Source: Nocardioides solisilvae
Lineage (GTDB): Bacteria > Actinomycetota > Actinomycetes > Propionibacteriales > Nocardioidaceae
NCBI RefSeq assembly: GCF_003194625.1
Contig: NZ_QHKX01000002.1
Location: 682,001-746,000 of the forward strand
DNA length: 64,000 nt
Direction: 5' to 3'
In this document: one piece after another, positions 55,046 to 64,000 of the stretch
Layout of the letters: each line of letters starts with the position of its first letter
Numbering within the stretch: the stretch's first letter is position 1
Made by a program: the position numbers and the translations under genes
The notes under the pieces: model-generated
The model's input: only the letters and a program-made list of their open reading frames with translations
What the model was told of the DNA's origin: nothing
The model's database searches: none

Positions 55046-55986
55046 CCAGCACCGTCGTGGCACCCGACTCCAAGAAGGACCGCCGCAAGACAGCCCAGAT
55101 GAGCGACCGCAGCAAGGCCGAGGAGCGGCTGGGGCAGAAGCTGGTCCTGCCGGCCATCGCCCTGATGCTGCTGGTCACGGCGTTCCCGATGCTGCGGGCG
55201 ATCTACCTCAGCGTCTTCAACTACAGCCTCACGGCCCCCGACGACCGCGAGTTCGTCGGCGCGCAGAACTACATCACCGCGCTGACCGACCCGCTCTTCT
55301 GGGAGACCACCCTCAACACCGTCTTCATCATGGTCGTCACCGTGGCGGTCGAGCTGGTGATCGGCTTCATCTTCGCCATGGTGATGCACCGGGTGATCTT
55401 CGCCCGCGGCGTCATCCGGACCTCGATCCTCATCCCCTACGGCATCATCACCGTGGTCTCCGGGTTCGCCTGGCAGTTCGCCTTCAGCAACAGCAACGGC
55501 TTCGTCAACGAGTGGCTGCCGTTCCTCGACAACAGCTTCAACTGGTTCGGCGAGTACGGCTCGGCGATCGCGGCGATCATGGTCTCGGAGATCTGGAAGA
55601 CCACGCCGTTCATGTCGCTCCTCCTGCTGGCCGGCCTGGCCCAGGTCTCCGAGGACATGCTGGAGGCGGCCAAGGTCGACGGCGCCACGTGGTGGCAGCG
55701 GCTGTGGAAGGTGGTCCTCCCCAACATGCGCTCCGCGATCATGGTCGCGGTGCTCTTCCGGGCCCTGGACGCCTACCGCATCTTCGACAACATCTTCGTG
55801 ATGACCGCCGGGGCGCAGGGGACGGAGTCGGTCTCCTTCCTCACCTACCGGCAGGTGATCGAGCAGTTCCAGCTGGGGATCGGGTCGGCGCTCTCGGTGC
55901 TGCTCTTCCTCTCGGTGCTGGTGATCGCCGGCCTCATCGTCAAGATCTTCCGCGTCGACCTCGCCGCGGCGCGGCAGGAGGGATGA
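55042..55986 (+). CDS. Sugar ABC transporter permease (SugA/MalF-type)
   Basis: 314 aa, six membrane segments after a charged ~35-residue N-terminus. The EAA loop that docks on the ATPase is EAAKVDGATWWQRLWKVVLP. GTG 55042 overlaps the binding-protein stop as GTGA. Pairs with the next permease. Confidence 0.92.
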   Translation: MTSTVVAPDSKKDRRKTAQMSDRSKAEERLGQKLVLPAIALMLLVTAFPMLRAIYLSVFNYSLTAPDDREFVGAQNYITALTDPLFWETTLNTVFIMVVTVAVELVIGFIFAMVMHRVIFARGVIRTSILIPYGIITVVSGFAWQFAFSNSNGFVNEWLPFLDNSFNWFGEYGSAIAAIMVSEIWKTTPFMSLLLLAGLAQVSEDMLEAAKVDGATWWQRLWKVVLPNMRSAIMVAVLFRALDAYRIFDNIFVMTAGAQGTESVSFLTYRQVIEQFQLGIGSALSVLLFLSVLVIAGLIVKIFRVDLAAARQEG

Positions 55987-55987
55987 C

Positions 55988-56827
55988 ATGAGCACCAAGA
56001 ACCGCATCGGCGTCGTGATCGGCGCCGTCCTCATCCTCGTCTGGTGCCTGCTGCCGGTGGCGTGGATCATCTCGCTCTCGTTCAAGTCCCAGGAGGCCAT
56101 CACGACGGGCAGCCCGGGCTTCCTGCCGCGCGACGGCGGCGGCGCGGGGTGGCAGAACTACTCCGACGTCATCGCCGACGACCAGTTCCGCCGGGCGATC
56201 TTCAACTCGATCGGCATCTCGCTCATCGCGACGCTGCTCTCGGTCATCATCGCGACCCTGGCCGCCTACGCCATCGCCCGGCTCGAGTTCAAGGGCAAGA
56301 AGTTCGTCCTCACCACCGCGCTGATCATCGCGATGTTCCCCGTGGTGGCACTGGTGGGCCCGCTCTTCGACATGTGGCGCACCTTCGGCATCTACGACAC
56401 CTGGCTCGGCCTGATCATCCCCTACATGTCGTTCACGCTGCCGCTGGCGATCTGGACGCTCTCGGCGTTCTTCCGGGAGATCCCCTGGGAGATGGAGCAG
56501 GCCGCGCAGGTCGACGGCGCCACCTCGTGGCAGGCCTTCCGCAAGGTGATCGTCCCGCTGGCCGCGCCCGGCGTCTTCACCGCGGCGATTCTCACGTTCT
56601 TCTTCGCCTGGAACGACTTCGTCTTCGGCATCTCGCTGACCTCCACCGAGGCGGCGAGGCCGATCCCGGCGGCCCTGTCGTTCTTCGTCGGCAACGACCC
56701 GTTCAACCGGCCGGCGTCGCTGCTGGCCGCGGGAGCCGTGGTCTCCACGATCCCGATCATCGTCATCGTCCTGCTGTTCCAGCGCAAGATCGTCGCCGGG
56801 CTCACCTCCGGCGCAGTGAAGGGTTGA
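55988..56827 (+). CDS. Sugar ABC transporter permease (SugB/MalG-type)
   Basis: 279 aa, six membrane segments. EAA-type loop: EQAAQVDGATSWQAFRKVIVP. Starts 1 nt after the previous stop and ends 4 nt before the ATPase start, so it is translated from one message with both. Confidence 0.92.
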   Translation: MSTKNRIGVVIGAVLILVWCLLPVAWIISLSFKSQEAITTGSPGFLPRDGGGAGWQNYSDVIADDQFRRAIFNSIGISLIATLLSVIIATLAAYAIARLEFKGKKFVLTTALIIAMFPVVALVGPLFDMWRTFGIYDTWLGLIIPYMSFTLPLAIWTLSAFFREIPWEMEQAAQVDGATSWQAFRKVIVPLAAPGVFTAAILTFFFAWNDFVFGISLTSTEAARPIPAALSFFVGNDPFNRPASLLAAGAVVSTIPIIVIVLLFQRKIVAGLTSGAVKG

Positions 56828-56831
56828 TCAC

Positions 56832-58100
<1,269 letters not shown>

Positions 58101-58209
58101 GGACGGAGGAGGAAGAAGGACGAAGGTCCCGGTCGCCTGACACATGACGGGTGCCCCCCAGGGGTACGGCAAGGACGCCGCGGGAGGTCACGCACAGCCC
58201 GCGGACACG

Positions 58210-58255
58210 GAGGGCCTCACGAGCTGCCGCCGGGTAGGCGGGTCGTGAGGCCCTC
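58210..58255. terminator. Strong intrinsic terminator after the sugar ABC operon
   Basis: A perfect 13 bp stem, GAGGGCCTCACGA with its complement at 58243-58255, and a 20 nt loop. TTCCG follows. It lies between the convergent ABC operon and the DUF1707 gene and can serve both. No gene lies in 58101-58300. Confidence 0.8.
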
Positions 58256-58300
58256 TTCCGTGTCAGCGACCCGGCTCGGCGACCCGTGTCAGCGACAGGC

Positions 58301-58948
58301 TCAGTGACCCAGCATCTTGCGCACCGGTCCGCGCTCCCCCGGCATCCGCTTGCGGGTCACGGTGACCGCGCCCATGATCGCCACGCCCTTGACCCGCACG
58401 ACGGGCGAGTCGGGCCGCAGGTCGGCCGGCACCTTGTCGCGGGCCTGGTCGAAGGCGCCCATGATCCCGAAGCCCTCCACGACGACGTGGGTGCCGGCGT
58501 TGACGTAGACGTCGACCGACCCCATGAGGGTGTTGGCGTTGATGATCGTCTCGGTCGCGGCGAACCTGGCCTCGCGGAGGTCGAGCACCACCGCGCCCAT
58601 CATCGAGAACGCCGTGTGGGTGGAGCCGATCTGCCAGACGCCCTTGCGGTCGACGCCCGACATGATCGCCACCGAGCTGTGGTGGCTGACGGTGGCCGGC
58701 AGGCCCGGCGCGGGGCGCGGGACGGGCAGCGTCTGCCCCAGCGGCTGCACCGGGGCGTGGGAGCCGGGCAGGTCGGCGGTGAGCGGCAGGAGGTCGGCGT
58801 AGACCTTGGCCGCGTACGCCGCCTCCAGCCGCTCCTCCAGCTCGTCCAGGTCGAGGCGACCCTCGGCCGCGGCGTCCTGCAGCGCCTCGGCGACCCGGTG
58901 CCGGTCCTGGTCGGAGACGCGCAGGCGTGAGGGGTCGGGCTGGTCCAT
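58301..58948 (-). CDS. DUF1707 plus LiaF-like (DUF2154) domain protein
   Basis: 215 aa. Residues ~7-55 are a DUF1707 domain (LRVSDQDRHRVAEALQDAAAEGRLDLDELEERLEAAYAAK). After a Pro-rich linker, a repetitive beta-rich region (SVAIMSGVDRKG, FSMMGAVVLDLREARF, NTLMGSVDVYV, FGIMGAF, VAIMGAVTV) matches the LiaF C-terminal/cell-wall-active antibiotics response domain. ATG 58948 has TAGGCT 7 nt upstream; its TAG is the stop of the HAD gene. Function unknown; no LiaRS pair nearby. Confidence 0.85.
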   Translation of the reverse strand: MDQPDPSRLRVSDQDRHRVAEALQDAAAEGRLDLDELEERLEAAYAAKVYADLLPLTADLPGSHAPVQPLGQTLPVPRPAPGLPATVSHHSSVAIMSGVDRKGVWQIGSTHTAFSMMGAVVLDLREARFAATETIINANTLMGSVDVYVNAGTHVVVEGFGIMGAFDQARDKVPADLRPDSPVVRVKGVAIMGAVTVTRKRMPGERGPVRKMLGH

Positions 58949-58958
58949 GGGCGTCAGC

Positions 58959-59807
58959 CTATCGACCGGCCGCAGCGACGCCGACGAGGTTCTCCAGCAC
59001 CTGCGCCACCCCGTCCTCCTCGTTGCTCGCCGTGACCTCGTCGGCCGCGGCCCGCACCACGGGCTCCGCGTTGGCCACCGCCACCCCCCGACCCGCCCAC
59101 GCGAGCATCTCGACGTCGTTGGGGGCGTCCCCGAAGGCCAGCACCTCCTCGCGGGCCACGCCGAGCGCGTCGCAGAGGCGGGCGAGCCCCCACGCCTTGG
59201 AGACGCCCTCGGCCATCACCTCGAGGAACGGAGCCCCCGACCGCGTGACGGCGAAGCCCGCCAGCCCCCGCTCGGCCACGAGCCCGGCGAGCCGGTCGGC
59301 GAGCTCCTGCACGGCCAGGCCGGGGTGGCGGACCACCAGCTTGAGGCTCGGGGCGGCCAGCACCTCGGCGAGCGGGTGCCCGCCCATCGTGGCGACCTCG
59401 CGCTTGTGGTCCTCGAAGCTCGCGATCGCGGCGTACCCCTCCTGCGCGACGAAGCCCTCTCCCCCGTCCCGCACGCTGACGCACAGCACGCCCGGCACCC
59501 GTTCGACCAGCGCCTCGACCAGCGCCCGCTGCGCCTCGACGCCGAGGTGGCTCTCGAAGAGCCGCTCGCCCGTGCCGAGGTGGAGGCCGAGGCTCCCGTT
59601 GCTGCAGACCGCCCACCCGTCGAAGCCTGCCTGCTCGGCGATCCGCCGGACCCCGACGGGCTGCCGCGCGGTCACCGGCACCACCTGGATGCCGGCCGCG
59701 CGGACGGCGTCGAGGGACGCCCGGGTGCGCGGGCTGAGGCTCAGGTCGTCGCGGAGCAGGGTCCCGTCGAGGTCGGTGGCCACGAGCCGGACGGAGTGGG
59801 GCGGCAT
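58959..59807 (-). CDS. HAD-superfamily (Cof-type) phosphatase
   Basis: 282 aa. Motif I ATDLDGTLL, motif II VPVTARQ, motif III lysine region EGVSKAWGLARL, motif IV FGDAPNDVEML. A Cof-type C2 cap lies in between. Family members dephosphorylate sugar phosphates or pyridoxal phosphate, and some Cof proteins hydrolyse a thiamine pyrimidine intermediate (HMP-PP), which is interesting beside the thi operon, but this is only suggestive. ATG 59807 has TACGCT 6 nt upstream. Lies 17 bp from thiC. Confidence 0.88.
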   Translation of the reverse strand: MPPHSVRLVATDLDGTLLRDDLSLSPRTRASLDAVRAAGIQVVPVTARQPVGVRRIAEQAGFDGWAVCSNGSLGLHLGTGERLFESHLGVEAQRALVEALVERVPGVLCVSVRDGGEGFVAQEGYAAIASFEDHKREVATMGGHPLAEVLAAPSLKLVVRHPGLAVQELADRLAGLVAERGLAGFAVTRSGAPFLEVMAEGVSKAWGLARLCDALGVAREEVLAFGDAPNDVEMLAWAGRGVAVANAEPVVRAAADEVTASNEEDGVAQVLENLVGVAAAGR

Positions 59808-59824
59808 CCCGGCAGCGTAGGCGC

Positions 59825-64000
<4,176 letters not shown>

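Overview
The window is a stretch of very GC-rich actinobacterial chromosome. The gene content fits Nocardioidaceae or a close relative: a mycothiol gene (mshB), an actinobacterial-type T-box upstream of ileS, succinylase-type DAP genes (dapD, dapC, dapE), and many GTG starts. Genus-level placement is an inference from gene content and was not tested by a search. Almost the whole window is ordinary chromosome with tightly packed, often overlapping genes. The one clear accessory insert is a 2.8 kb island at 34718-37534.

Layout. 1-5.3 kb: a LOG-family gene and dapE (overlapping), then ileS behind a T-box riboswitch. 5.4-11.6 kb: a DinB-like gene, a secreted protein, two small coupled membrane proteins, dapD, a lysozyme-like/M15-like secreted protein, dapC and fdxA. 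11.7-19 kb: a GNAT enzyme, a ZIP transporter, an acyltransferase-SGNH protein, a VanW protein, a small membrane protein, mshB and a small hypothetical protein. 19-28.5 kb: an MDR oxidoreductase, an unknown protein, a thioesterase, a frameshifted FUSC-like gene, an SNF2 helicase coupled to an ATP-grasp enzyme, prfC, a GNAT. 28.5-34.7 kb: DinB, alpha/beta hydrolase, BCCT transporter, an IscA-like remnant, dimethylargininase, MFS and CDF-like transporters. 34.7-37.5 kb: the island, with an XRE/AbiEii toxin-antitoxin-like pair, a DUF3024 remnant and an IS256-family remnant, bounded by a 21 bp direct repeat. 37.5-50.5 kb: ychF, two bacterial-PH membrane proteins, kdgT plus a BenD-like dehydrogenase, xth, DUF5655, rmuC, DUF6542, a Sua5/YciO protein, ispH, xseA-xseB, DUF4245, glpX. 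50.4-58.3 kb: lipase, hydrolase, membrane acyltransferase, and a four-gene sugar ABC importer ending in a strong terminator. 58.3-64 kb: a DUF1707 protein, a HAD phosphatase and the thiamine operon thiO-thiS-thiG-thiE-thiD-thiC (leftward; thiO is cut by the window edge).

How the genes work together. dapD, dapC and dapE supply three successive steps of meso-diaminopimelate/lysine synthesis. The thi operon makes the thiazole and pyrimidine halves of thiamine. xseA/xseB form one enzyme. The solute-binding protein, two permeases and ATPase form one importer.

Main unusual observations. (1) At least 17 start codons lie 6-8 nt downstream of a TANNNT hexamer, the signature of leaderless transcripts. 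(2) One divergent pair has only 24 bp between start codons and the two -10 hexamers overlap by 2 bp. (3) Three same-strand promoters reuse the TAG stop codon of the upstream gene as the first half of their -10. (4) The island sits exactly at the overlapping 3' ends of two convergent genes and regenerates both ends through its direct repeat. (5) Inside it, a 10 bp inverted repeat brackets a strong promoter for an XRE/AbiEii pair. (6) Several genes carry single-base frameshifts that could be decay or assembly errors.
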